Below are positions 53,985 through 64,000 of a stretch of 64,000 nucleotides of DNA, in pieces (the first letter of the stretch is position 1; the number at the start of each line of letters is the position of its first letter). Position numbers and translations under genes: made by a program. The notes under the pieces are model-generated. The model was given only the letters and a program-made list of their open reading frames with translations, had not been told where the DNA came from and did no database searches. The stretch is from Dryomyza anilis (Eukaryota > Arthropoda > Insecta > Diptera > Dryomyzidae), in the NCBI GenBank assembly GCA_951804985.1, contig OX638131.1, positions 58,744,351 to 58,808,350 on the forward strand. Reading direction: 5' to 3'.

Positions 53985-55133
53985 CTACGCCCAGTAAGCC
54001 CTGCTTATTGGACTGTTGGATGCTAACTCTTTCCATAATGGTTTTCTTTGTTGTTCCTTGAACGTCCGAATTGTTGTGATGTCGGGGTCCATCTTTGGAT
54101 CATTTCGTATTTGCTCTGGACTCCATTGACCATCTGGCACGACACCCAATGAACGAATGTGAATTATGCTCGATTTTTCATCTTCTCTCCGGCATTCTCC
54201 GGATTCCATTGTACACACTCGTGCCGACACAGTGCCTGAATTTCCAAGATGGCAACTGGTGTTATTCGGACCATTCTCAGATCTCTTTTCTGGTCTGTAT
54301 CTCTTTGGTGATGGCACAATTACACATTTATGTTTTTCACGACAGTCGCGAGCCATATGCCCATATTTTCCGCAATTGTAGCATTTACCTTTCAATTGTG
54401 TGTTTCCGTTCGCAACATAATGTTCGGATTTAACGCTGGCTTTGGACGCTCTACTTACTCCTTGACATAAATTTTCTCTCTCCTCATCTAGTACACGTGT
54501 CTCCATCGCTGGTCGGCACAATGTAGACGCTATCTCCTGCGTAAGCGCTGTGGTGACCGTTTCCATAAATGTCACCTTTGGCATAGTCATTGTTGCCCGT
54601 TTTGTCTCAGAATCCCGTATGCCAAAAACGAACGCATTTGTCTTGCGCATTTCCAAGAAATCACACGCTGAATCGGAATACGCCAAATGAGCAAGTCTCT
54701 CAACATCCGCAGTATATTCCTGCAACGATTCGCAATTATTTTGCCTTCGGAACTTCAGTTTTATTCTGTAAATAGGTTCCATGTGGTCACTGCCATATTT
54801 TTTATGCAATGCACCCATGACCGCTGAATAACTGTTTATGTCACTTTTTTGAACTGTCAGCAAAACTTCGGCTGCTCCTCCTTTCAGTGCCACAATAAGC
54901 GCTGCTACCATGTCTTCATTGTTCCATCGATTACTTACAGCCGTGGCGTCAACTTGCAGCTTGAAAATGTTGAACGCTGTGGTTCCATCGTAAATCGGCG
55001 ATTTTAGCCTCGTACCAGTAACAACATGCTGTGTAGGTCCACTTATCTGTAGTAAACTGACATCTTCTTGTATTTTCTGTAGGTTTTTGTCGAAACCATT
55101 TTCCAACTTTTCAAATTTTTCATCAATGTCCAC
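53985..55133 (-). pseudogene. gag: Gag capsid and nucleocapsid part (382 aa)
   Basis: A capsid region with YDGTTAFNIFKLQVDATAVS, VAALIVALKGGAAEVLL and LKFRRQNNCESLQEYTADVE, the usual order for Ty3-type gag. A zinc knuckle CYNCGKYGHMARDC (C-x2-C-x4-H-x4-C) lies near residues 252-265. The C-terminal 110 residues run on without recognisable protease. Pol is deleted after this point, so this copy could at most supply gag. Confidence 0.85.
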
Positions 55134-55144
55134 TACAATGTCAT

Positions 55145-55708
55145 TTACATGTGCCTCAAGTCAAGTTCGTTTACTTTGCCATGGAGTGTATTAGAAACTT
55201 CCAGAAGCTGCTTAGAATGTTCCTGCATCTGTTGCTCAATTTTTACTTGATGTTGGTTTGAATTCTCCAGAAGTTTCTGTTCCATTTTGTTGGAATTTTC
55301 TTGTAGTTCTGTTTTAAGTTGAATTGAATTTTCTAGAAGTTTCTGTTCCATTTTGTTGGCATTTTCTTGAAACTGCTTCGAATTTTCTAGAAGCTTCTGT
55401 TCTATTTTGTTGGCATTTTCTTGGAGCTGTTTGGAATTTTCTTGAAACTGTTGTTGTATTGCTCCGAGCAACTGGCTCATATCAAGTCTTTGGGACTGTA
55501 CTTTTTGCTCCGTGTCCACACTTTTCGATGACGCTGTTGCAGCTTCCACTTCAAACTCGTGCTCTGCGAGGTCAATGCCTTGGTTCACTAATTCTTCCAT
55601 TAGACGCTTTTGTAGTTCTACTTTCGTACCTACAGTTGGAAGATTATGAATCGCCAGCTCCTTCTTTAGCTGGTCGACTTTAGCTCGGAGTTGCTCGAAT
55701 TTAACCAT
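55145..55708 (-). pseudogene. gag: Gag N-terminal part: SAP-like motif and repeated coiled coil
   Basis: Residues 1-35 (LRAKVDQLKKELAIHNLPTV plus GTKVELQKRLMEEL) look like a SAP DNA/RNA-binding helix pair. Residues about 75-180 are tandem units based on ENSKQLQENANKIEQKLL, a predicted coiled coil that probably mediates assembly. The frame ends 12 nt before the next segment's ATG; the downstream gag is in another frame, so a 1-nt shift has split one original ORF. Confidence 0.7.
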
Positions 55709-55719
55709 TTTGTATCACA

Positions 55720-55738
55720 ATCCCACTTCTGATACCAA
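55720..55738 (-). promoter_or_regulatory. Primer-binding site of the deleted LTR element, tRNA-Leu-like
   Basis: The minus strand beside the 5' LTR reads TTGGTATCAGAAGTGGGAT. The tRNA-Leu site used by blastopia/mdg3-type elements is TGGTGTCAGAAGTGGG, one difference. Recalled from the family, so probable. Confidence 0.6.
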
Positions 55739-56269
55739 TGTTATGATTATTCAGTCTACGGAAAACTGTCCTACAAGTTCGTATCTCTGGATTGTGTACA
55801 AAATAGAAACACTCTTATGTTTGGTTTAAATTATAACAAATAACTTTATTCACTTTAATAAACAACTTTACTTATAACAAATTCTAACAACTGCTGCATG
55901 TCCACTATTTAACTTGAGATTGATCACACACGAGATGCACTCGACAACTTTCCAATCACTACTGAGGTGCTGTACCTCTGATGCGGCTCCCTTATATACT
56001 GCATGCATCAGTTCGACACGTTTCGACAAACTTCGACTTGTTTCGAGAACCTTCTACTCGTTTCGTGAATGACGCATGCTATTGGCATCTCATTCGCACT
56101 CATGTTTTTCAATGGGCTGATCTTCCATCTCTATCTCGCACACTGCCTCAGTGCGCTGAATGAGCTTCCGTCTCTTTCTAACACATGCTTAGTGCGCTGA
56201 ATTGTCTTGCGTCTCATTAATTATTGTTGATTGCTTGCACTATAGGGCAAATTACCTCTTTTCGTAACA
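55739..56269 (-). repeat. 5' LTR of the deleted LTR element
   Basis: 531 bp with terminal inverted TGTTA/TAACA. Read on the minus strand it has a TATA box TATATAAG (55998-55991) and AATAAAG-type polyadenylation signals downstream (about 55855-55830). A partial copy is at 21482-21805. Confidence 0.9.
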
Positions 56270-56273
56270 ATAT

Positions 56274-57097
56274 CAATATCGTCGGCATATGCGAACAGCA
56301 TGACACTTTTGTTGAGGATAGTGCCGCTTTGACGGAGTTCGGCAGCTCGAACTATTTTCTCCATCAGTATGTTAAAAAATCGCACGATAGGGAGTCACCC
56401 TGTCTGAAACCTCGTTCGGTATGAAATGGCTCGGAGAGGTCTTTTCCTATTCTCACTGAGCAACGTGTGTTGCTCAGGGTCATCCTGCAAAGCCTTATAA
56501 GTTTCGCAGGTATACCGAACTCAGACATTGCGGCGTATAATCGTTCCCTTATCGGAGTGTCGAAGACGGCTTTATAGTTGACTAATAGGTGGTAAGTGTC
56601 GATCTGTTTTTCTAGGATATTTTCCTGGATTAGGCGCAATGTGAAAATCTGGTCTATGGTGGATTTTCCAGGTCTGAAGCCGTACTGATAAGGTCCAATC
56701 AGTCTGTTCACGATGGGCTTTAGTCTTTCACATAATACGCTCGATAGAACCTTGTATGCGATATTGAGTAGGCTGATCCCACGGTAGTTGGCGTGGGATC
56801 ATATATATCCGACCATATTCTGCTTACGAGCTCGTGCATGCTCTCTATTAGCTCTTCGCCTCCGGTCTTAAACAATTCAGCAGGCAGGCCATCAGCACCT
56901 CCGGCTTTCTTGTTTTTCAGCCGAGCGATGGCTGTTCTGACCTCGTCATGGTCGGGTGGCGGAATCTGAACGTCGTCATCAAGTACTGGGGTTGTCGGGT
57001 TTACTTCTCTATCGGTGGAATTGCGGTCATCATCACCGGTCAGCAGTTTAGAAAAGTGATCCCTCCATATCTTCAGTGTGCTCTGGATATCTGTCAC
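56274..57097 (-). pseudogene. RTE copy 4 reverse transcriptase, N-terminal and palm part
   Basis: 57097-56720 carries STLKIWRDHFSKLLTG and KKAGGADGLPAELFK. 56711-56364 carries YQYGFRPGKSTIDQIFTLRL, HLLVNYKAVFDTP (the first catalytic Asp position reads Asn) and GFRQGDSLSCDF. The YADD codons are at 56289-56278, a few bases from the LTR insertion. Frames change at about 56715 and 56364. Confidence 0.88.
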
Positions 57098-57110
57098 TAA
57101 ATTCCCGTTC

Positions 57111-57257
57111 CCGAAGAGGCTCCGGATTTATATATTCATTATCTTAATTTAAAAGACAAAATTTAATTCACAGTTAAGTTTTTTAAATGCATGTAACTCA
57201 AAAAGTAGATAGGACACATAAAAAGCAATACATGGTCGAAATAAGTATTCTCTCTAG
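57111..57257. other. Short spacer, no feature recognised
   Basis: About 150 bp of AT-rich DNA between RTE copy 4 and a foldback element. Confidence 0.4.
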
Positions 57258-57533
57258 TAAAGGGTTTTTCAACAGGGACGCTACAAAAGTAGAGCAAACG
57301 ACGCCATATTTCTTGCCGCTCTTTTGACATTTCTCTTCAGCAAGGTTTGCCATTTCATGATGGAAAGATATACGAATTCGAATTTCGGTAGTAAATTTAC
57401 TGAAGAGAAATGTCAAAAGAGCGGCCAGAAATATGGCGTCGTTTTCAGTCCCTGTCGCTCTAGTTATGTAGCGTCCCTGTTGAAAAACCGTTGAAAAAAA
57501 CTTTTGTAGCGCTCTTATTGAAAAACCCTTTAT
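57258..57533. mobile_element. 276-bp foldback MITE
   Basis: TAAAGGGTTTTTCAA at 57258-57272 is exactly inverted at 57519-57533. The arms continue with CAGGGACGCTACA, ACGACGCCATATTTCT and GCTCTTTTGACATTTCTCTT on both sides, with small indels. The loop is about 57350-57400. It has no ORF; superfamily unknown. Confidence 0.88.
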
Positions 57534-57977
57534 TATCAATGATTTAAAATATAACATTTATTTTTTACTAAATTTAATTTTTCGATAATTCCATAAATTG
57601 CCCTTATTTTCTAAATTTTTCAAAATTAACAGATTATTTTAACCAAACCATAAACTAACTTTTATTTTAAAGACAGTGGAAAGATTTACTATAAACTATG
57701 CTGACGAATTAAATTCGGGTTTCGAATAGCGATAAAACTGAACCGTTGTCTCTGTAGGTAACCTTTATAACCTTTATTAATAACAAAATCCATAAATAAA
57801 TATAATTGAACATTCTAAATTTTTTTTCATTTGAGTCTAAAACTAACATTTTTCACTATTTTTCACATTCATTAGAATCAAATTGTGCGAACTACTAATT
57901 TCAATCATATAAAATCAATTTTACCGAGAATAAATCTTTTTACAAAATCTGAATTCGATTAAACTAAGGATGTTAAA
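57534..57977. other. Intergenic DNA, no feature recognised
   Basis: AT-rich; no ORF, terminal repeats or tandem units were seen. Confidence 0.4.
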
Positions 57978-58105
57978 GGATGTCATATTCAGATTGGAGT
58001 TACAGAGCTCAGTGTTGATCTATTTTAAAGTAGGGGTGAAAAAAAAGTTGTACTGTTGGGTATTAAGTCAGAAACATTAGAAACATTGTCTAAGAAGCTT
58101 TAAAT
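57978..58105 (+). mobile_element. Gypsy-family gag fragment
   Basis: Matches 30628-30770 of gypsy 2 (GATGTCATATTCAGATTGGA, then TTACAGAGCTCAGTGTTGAT) with a short internal deletion. It ends exactly where hAT-like element X copy 3 starts, at CTTTAAAT. Confidence 0.85.
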
Positions 58106-59160
58106 CAAGGATTGAAACCGTAACCGAAATCCGTTTAAAACCGTTTCATTTTTAAAACCGAAACCGTTATACGAAAATCAGAAATAAACCGATATCCAAA
58201 ACTGATATAAACGGTTTCATTTTTATACCGGTTTAAAACGGTTTTTAAAAAAGTATAAAAAGAAACAGAAAAACAAATTTTATTTTATATAGAAGATCTA
58301 AAGTAAAATGTCATTTAATAAAATTTGGAGTTCACAAAATAAACATTTTTGGTTGTACAAAAATTCAATGTTGTTTTTTGAGAAACAATATTTCCAAAAC
58401 AACGGTATTTGGTCTAAAATTTGTATTTTGTTTTATTAATCGAATTAACAACAAAACACCAGCAACTCCAAGCAAAATTTGTATGTTAAAAAATGATTCA
58501 AATTTTAATAATATTGTTTTTTTACTTATTTTATTAGTAAAATATATAGGGGAGCTTGGGGTAAAGTGGGACAAGTTTTGAAAAGTTCAATTGAATATTT
58601 TTTAAATTCTTTTTAAGGATCTATTCAATAGAATACCTTTTATAAGTCTTTTAATGGATTTTTGAGTGATTTTTCAAAACAGCTCAATTTCGGACATAAA
58701 CAAAACAATGGTAATGCAAGAAAAAATTTTCACAAATTTTTAACATCTCAGTAACTATTTAAGGAAATACCAAAAATGAAGTGCAAGTTCGATAAGTTTA
58801 AACATTTAAAGTATAAGGCAGATATTTGTTTACATTAGTGATGATTAAAAATTTCTCTTGTTCTTGCAAAAAATGATTTGTGTTTTTTTTTGTTTTCGTC
58901 AATTCTAAAGAATATAAGCATCTCAAACTTAAGGCCTGTGAAGAACTTTTGAAGCGGTAAATTGCTTCAAAAGTTCTTCAAAAGTCGATTCAAAAAGATA
59001 AAATACACAAAACAATATTTTTTTTTCTTTTCTTCGCTACGCTAGTTCAAACATCGATTGTGCATATGCACTGTGCTATGCACATTATTATTTTTGTTTT
59101 ACTTTTATATATACTTTTTTGTTAATTGTGAAATCATGAAGTTTTCTTAAGTTAATTTTT
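58106..59160. mobile_element. hAT-like element X, copy 3 (left part)
   Basis: Begins CAAGGATTGAAACCGTAACC and parallels 38798-40080, including GGGGTAAAGTGGGACAAG (58558) and the CTGTGAAGAACTTTTGAAGC region (58938). Similarity stops near 59160. The 8 bp before the start (CTTTAAAT, 58098-58105) belong to the gypsy gag fragment. Confidence 0.65.
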
Positions 59161-61835
59161 TTTCTTAAGTTAATTGTTTTTTTTGCGCCTTTTTTCCATT
59201 TTTTTTCTAAAATGCGCCCAAAAAATTTATTTTGCGCCCTTTTTATATTTTCTGTACTTTATATTTTATACAACTGTACTTCTTTAAAGCAACTTTTTTT
59301 CTTTAAATCAACCGTTTTATTTGCTTAAAAAACAAAAAAAATATAGGGTGCGGTCGGATCTGTGGTACCCTAGAAAAAACGATATCCGGTGCATCTACAT
59401 ATTTGATCACATATTTGTAATTATATGGTTATTTTTATGATCTAATATCCAAAGCTTTGGATTTGTAATTATGTAAAAAATAAAATTAAAATGAAATGCT
59501 GATTGTTGAGAAAAATATTTAATTATTTATCAAAATGACGAAGAAAATTTTGAAATGAATAGGTAACGCTGAAAGGTTTTTTTAAATGTTTCTAGAAGTG
59601 GAACAACAGTTAATTATAATATTTCGTTGGCAAGTAATATCGAAGAAGCGCCTCAGACGAAATTTTTTTATAAAATATTAAATTTTTTATTTTTTAAAAC
59701 ATAAATACAAAAGTATTATTCGTGTATAAAATGAACTCAGTTGTTAAAACTAAAAAGGGTCCTGAGGTTACTGGGGTTATCGGATCATGAACATAATAAC
59801 ATATTATGCGTGAGATCAATATCTTTCATTTCAGTACCTACATGTTCATATAGGTAGGTGTATAAAGTTTCGAATTATCTGGGGTACCACAAGTTCGACC
59901 GAGCCCCAATTTAGTCTGGGACCCAAACATGGGGGATAGTTTGAAGAAAAAATATTTCACTTCATCCGGTTATCTAAAGTTCAGCCAATTTGTTTGTTTG
60001 TTTGGAGATTTTTTGGTAGAAGTAAAGACTTTTTTTACATATATATATCAAAAATAATAATTAATTTTGGTTTTAATAAATATGTATCTAAATTATATTT
60101 GAATTTTGAAAGTATTTATCAAAAATAATTATTTTTGACTTTAATAATATTAATCAAACTTTTATTTATATTTCTCAAATATAATTATTAAAAACTACTT
60201 TAAAATTTAACAGTCCTATAATAAAAATAAGACAATAAATTAAAAATGTTCATCGAATGTTATCTAATGGTACCATTTGTTTTACAGTGCCATCATTTCT
60301 TACAATGACTTTTTACATATAAATTTGAAAAAATTAATTATTTTTGGTCTCTGATTTTAGGAAGGTGTACATATCTCAGTACCCTTTGGAAACAAAATTC
60401 AATTTGTGTATTATATTAAAGGTGATCAATACCGACATCTCGTTGGAAAACTACTTCAGATATACACAATGTATTTTAATGATTATTTTCACTTAACAGC
60501 ATATTTCGAAAAACAAAAATATTTGAATTTGATTTTTTTTTTAAAGTATAACATTTGTACCAATTGTACAATTCGAACCAAACTTAAGTTTTATATTTAA
60601 CCTTCGAAAAACAAAAATATTTGAATTTGATTTTTTTTTAAAGTATAACATTTGTACCAATTGTACAATTCGAACCAAACTTAAGTTTTATATTTAACCT
60701 AGATTTTTGTACCATTTATTCAAAAGGTAATAGTACTTCACCAATTATTAAATTAATTTACAACAGTTTTTTTTGTAATTTCAAAAATACTAAAAACGTA
60801 AAAATCGGATTATAAATCGTCGTTATAGAACTAAAAGTCATCAAATAAATTTTGTTTCAATATCGATTTTTTTTTTGTTAATAACTTCTTCAATTATAAT
60901 TTGAAACAATCATAACCTTTTAACGCAGTGCCTATTGGACATATTTAAAAACTATATTTTGTGAATATTTGATTTTTAATTATGAAAAATACACCAACAC
61001 ATCTAAAAATATGAATTGTCGTACTTTTATCAAACTATCAAAAATGGTATTTAGACTTATAGTTGTACAACGAAGATATACAAAAAAATATGTATATTTT
61101 TTAAAAACTAAAAATTGTCTATGGATATGCGCCTATAATGTTTAAATTCGATTTAATATTGATACCCCGAGACAAAATTTATGTCATTTTTCAGGAATAT
61201 TTCCGGCCAACACACAGATAAATGGAATATTTTGGGAAGTGTATAGCAGGTTGTAAAATTTTGTGGAATTTTAATGACAGATTCACCGCATATTTTGGGA
61301 TCGGGCAGACAGCTCGTGATACAAACTCCGCCTATCTATTTTGAAAATATGTCGAAAAAATGTTTCTAAACTGTCTAAACTGCCTAAAATTTTTGTCTTG
61401 GGACATTTTGATATAGATCTTAAAACACTTAAAACTCGAATTGTGTAATCTTCAGAATCTTTGCCAAAATACAATGGCGCATATTCGTAGACAATTTAAA
61501 GTCAACTTTAAAATAAAAGTTACCCGATATTTTAACGAAGATTAAAATGTCAACATTTTTTTTTTATGTCGTAAAATTTAAAAAAAGCGAACAATTAAAA
61601 AGGTAATTTACAGAATATTAGTAATCTGGAAATAGTTAGTTATTTTTACACAAGGCGCAATGTAGAGAGAAAAGCTCAAAAAGGCGTAAACTATTCAAAT
61701 AACAATCAAAATTAAAACAGCGCATAACTTACAGTATTTTATCGTCTTTACAAGCGCAAAATTATCAAAACAAACCAAAAATGAATATGACGCATATTTA
61801 CTCTGTAAATTAATTGTTAAGTGTTTTTTTTTTTG
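59161..61835. other. AT-rich intergenic DNA with a recent 98-bp tandem duplication
   Basis: No gene was found. Scattered TTTTGCGCC motifs near 59185-59250 resemble the satellite at 61836-62420. ORFs at 60406-60600 and 61283-61474 have no recognisable motif, and the first lies largely in the duplicated DNA. Confidence 0.4.
60505..60699 (+). repeat. Tandem duplication of 98 bp
   Basis: 60505-60602 and 60603-60699 both run from TTCGAAAAACAAAAATATTT to AAGTTTTATATTTAACC. They differ only by one T in a T-run. Confidence 0.93.
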
Positions 61836-62420
61836 AAAATTTGGCGCCTTTTTCTATATTTTGCGATCTTTTTAAAAGCCGCAAATATTCTGCATTTTAA
61901 GCGCTTTTTCCATTTTGTGTTTATTTTTTTGAAAATTTAGCGCCTTTCTCTGTAGATACCGGTATTTTCAAAAGGCCTAAAAATTCTGAAATTTTGCGCC
62001 TTTTACTATATTTAGCGCCCTTCTGTAGAGGCGCAAACATTTCGTAAATAAGGCGCATTTGCAATTTTATGCTTTTTTGAAAATTTTGCGCCTTTCTGTA
62101 TATTTGCGCCCTTCTATAGAGGTGCAAACATTTTGTAAATAAGACGCATTTGCTATTTTATGCTTTTTTGAAAATTTTGCGCCTTTCTCTATATTTTGCG
62201 CCCTTCTATAGAGGCGCAAACATTTTGGAAATTAAGCGCATTTGCAATTTTATGCTATTTAGAAAATTTTGCGCCTTTCTGTATATTTTGCGCCCTTCTG
62301 TAGAGGTGCAAAATTTGCAATTTTATGATTTTTTGGAAATTTTTCGCCTTTCTCTATAGTTTCCGCTCATTTAAAAAGGCGCAAAATTCTGAATATTAGG
62401 CACATTTTTTCATATTGTGT
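61836..62420 (+). repeat. Degenerate satellite with a unit of about 91 bp
   Basis: The landmark GAAAATTTTGCGCC recurs at about 61837, 61931, 61988, 62079, 62170 and 62262, mostly 91-94 bp apart. Each unit also has TTTTGCGCCC followed about 10 bp later by GGCGCAAA, a short hairpin, and a GCGCATTTGCAATTTTATGC segment. Confidence 0.88.
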
Positions 62421-62456
62421 TTTTTTGAAAATTTGTTAGAAAAATTCAAAAAAATT

Positions 62457-62607
62457 CTTCTCCAATAAACACAATAAGAAGCAAAAATGTAAAAACTGCA
62501 TCAACTCAAGCTTTTGCCAAAGTTGTTGTTACGTGCAGCAATTTAATACGTATAGTCTGCAGAGTTTCCACAGAATCACATAATTCTTATTGTGTTTATT
62601 GGAGAAG
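62457..62607. repeat. Perfect 24-bp inverted repeat with a 103-bp spacer
   Basis: 62457-62480 (begins CTTCTCCAATAAACAC) is the exact reverse complement of 62584-62607. The spacer is slightly richer in G/C than the flanks and has no ORF. Confidence 0.9.
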
Positions 62608-63055
62608 GAAAACTTAGGCGACTTGAAATGTAGAATTTGCAGAGAAAGATCGCTGATGAAGGGGCTTGGCTGCCTCTCAATGCATTTTGCCAATTGTTTG
62701 TTGTTTTATTTGTTAATACAAAACACCCAATTTGTACCGACTGGACCTTGAGCACGTTAAGACAATATCTTAAAATAATCAAAAGAAGTCGTAAAACAAA
62801 AACAATTAATTGTTAACGCAATGCACGGCGTTTAAAATCTAAAGGATTTTTTATATTTTTTAAAAATAATAAAAAAACCTATTTTTTATACAAAGTGCAG
62901 CCTACGTATTTGATTCCGATTGATTTGATTCAATATATAAAAATTCTATATTTTACGTATTTGCAAAAATATTAAAAGCTACCATTATTTTGTGGCATCT
63001 ACCACTATTTTTTTGCCCAATCTACTAATAATTATAATATTTAAGTGACAACACT
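62608..63055. other. Intergenic DNA, no feature recognised
   Basis: No gene or repeat was recognised. Confidence 0.4.
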
Positions 63056-63290
63056 CGCTGATGGTATAATCGGACGTGACAATTTATGGAATCGATCTGT
63101 AATAAATGCGATAGACAAAACAATAACATTCATTGATAAACATAAAAATCATATTATAAAACTACCAATGAAATCACAAACAGAAATACAAAATATTTAT
63201 TTTAAATCAACAAATTAAAATTCAAGCGAGAACCGCAAAGATAGTATCATTACGTTTAAAAACAAAAGATCCAATAGTACACCCAGAAAA
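63056..63290 (+). mobile_element. Gypsy-family protease/RT-linker fragment
   Basis: Matches 31712-31930 of gypsy 2 and 12935-13160 of gypsy 1 (GGTATAATCGGACGTGAC, then AATTTATGGAATCGATCTGT). It is interrupted at CCAATAGTA (63282-63290) by another TA-flanked element. Confidence 0.85.
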
Positions 63291-64000
63291 AAATCATGGT
63301 AAATTGATAGTATTTCAATAGAAAAACAATAATTTATACCATTAAAATTAGTCAATAGGATGCGTCCCATTAGTTCAGTAATATTGAAACTGTTAATACA
63401 ATGTGTGGTTGTACCATAAATTTTATAATGTGATATTTTAATTACAATAAGAAAGACCTATACATATTTAATGATACGTATTATTAATTTTATGGTATAG
63501 TCGAATTACATTTTCCTAATAATTTATTGAAACAAAAATGTATTTTAGTTAATTTATTGTTAGTATTATTTTATTTAAATGTGGAAATTGAAATTCACTT
63601 TTACAACACACACATAAAAAGACACTTCTTGCTGCAAAAGGTTATAAAACATTTAATGTTTGCTTTGGTTTCCAATAATTGATTGTAGTACTTGAGTCTG
63701 CAGTTATTTTTGAGTCCGTTGCCATAATAGAAATTCGATGTATTATTTATTTTCTGTAATAAATAAAAATATAAATATAAATAAATATATAAATATAATT
63801 TAATTACATTAAATACATTGAGTCCTTACCAATGTCGCGTTTAATAATGTGGATTATTACAAAAAATACATGCGACCATTTTGACTAAACACGCAGAATG
63901 ACGTACAAAACGAACATGTTTGTATTCGTTTCATGTTTTTTTTACACCACGTTTATTATTATAGGAGGAAACCATTAAAACTACAGTATTTATTCTATTT
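63291..64000. mobile_element. TA-flanked element, left end (runs off the window)
   Basis: TA|CACCCAGAAAAAAATCATGG follows the gypsy TA at 63289-63290. The end resembles CACGCAGAGAAAAAA of the 36646-42160 element, so the two may be related families. No ORF in the part visible. Confidence 0.6.

Larger units (their letters stand above)
53139..56269 (-). mobile_element. Deleted Ty3/gypsy (mdg3/blastopia-like) LTR retrotransposon
   Basis: Complete LTR at 55739-56269 (531 bp, TGTTATGA to TCGTAACA, + strand) and a truncated one at 53139-53562. Target duplication ATAT (53135-53138, 56270-56273). Internal coding is gag (55708-53985) and only the zinc-binding part of integrase (53954 down); protease, RT and RNase H are missing. 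The primer site resembles tRNA-Leu. The LTRs differ by several indels, so the insertion is older than the CsRn1 one. Confidence 0.9.
52384..57110 (-). mobile_element. RTE copy 4, split by an LTR retrotransposon
   Basis: The 3' end with tail complement TTACTTTTTTACTTAAATGG is at 52371-52390. The C-terminal domain is 52394-52885 and the RT runs to 53138; it resumes at 56274 and goes on to about 57110 (RT N-terminal region). No endonuclease remains, so it is 5'-truncated. The halves join at the duplicated 4-bp target ATAT. Confidence 0.9.

Noticed and set aside
60406..60600. 64-codon ORF as a small gene
   Set aside because: It lies mostly in the 98-bp duplicated AT-rich DNA and has no conserved feature.
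1..64000. tRNA, rRNA or known small-RNA genes
   Set aside because: No cloverleaf with A/B boxes or conserved rRNA segment was recognised by eye; a covariance-model scan would be needed to exclude them.

Overview
The window looks like intergenic or heterochromatic DNA from an insect, most likely a higher fly. It is AT-rich and I found no intact host gene. Almost everything recognisable is transposable-element sequence: a Polinton/Maverick, Ty3/gypsy LTR elements of at least three lineages, an RTE-type LINE, a LOA/Jockey-like LINE with RNase H, a dipteran mini-me-like (GTCY)n element and several families of small DNA transposons. The fly assignment rests on the mini-me core, the LOA-like LINE and a fragment resembling beta-heavy spectrin. 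It is an inference.

Region 1 (1-10150) is most of a Polinton. It has a protein-primed DNA polymerase B, running off the left edge and apparently carrying an 89-nt spliceosomal intron; two small genes and the packaging ATPase on the minus strand; then integrase with chromodomain, penton/minor capsid, a PX-type minor capsid protein, double-jelly-roll major capsid and adenain-like protease on the plus strand; and a 54-aa cysteine-containing ORF on the minus strand at the right. The genes would form a replication, integration and capsid-assembly set, but most carry one or two nonsense codons or 1-nt frameshifts, so this copy is recently dead.

Region 2 (10150-29400) holds a 42-bp satellite, a decayed spectrin-repeat gene fragment with an intron remnant, and one Ty3/gypsy copy (gypsy 1). 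Gypsy 1 is split first by about 8.7 kb containing RTE copies, MITEs and unassigned DNA (13.5-22.2 kb), and then by a 4.7-kb LOA-like LINE with an 11-bp target duplication (22729-27449). A roughly 1-kb repeat occurs at 19.2 and 28.3 kb; the second copy is an empty site for an RTE insertion in the first.

Region 3 (29400-49350) is a second copy of the same gypsy family (gypsy 2) spread over about 20 kb by three nested insertions: a 2.2-kb TA-flanked element with a mini-me-like core inside, a 5.5-kb TA-flanked element containing two hAT-like copies rich in CCGAAACCG, and an intact CsRn1-clade LTR retrotransposon (43180-47601) whose 249-bp LTRs appear identical.

Region 4 (49350-64000) has the 5' end of gypsy 3, an RTE copy on the minus strand split next to its YADD motif by a deleted LTR retrotransposon (53139-56269), a foldback MITE, gypsy scraps, a third hAT-like copy, a roughly 91-bp hairpin-bearing satellite and the start of another TA-flanked element at the right edge. 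The CsRn1 element is the only one that looks capable of encoding complete proteins.
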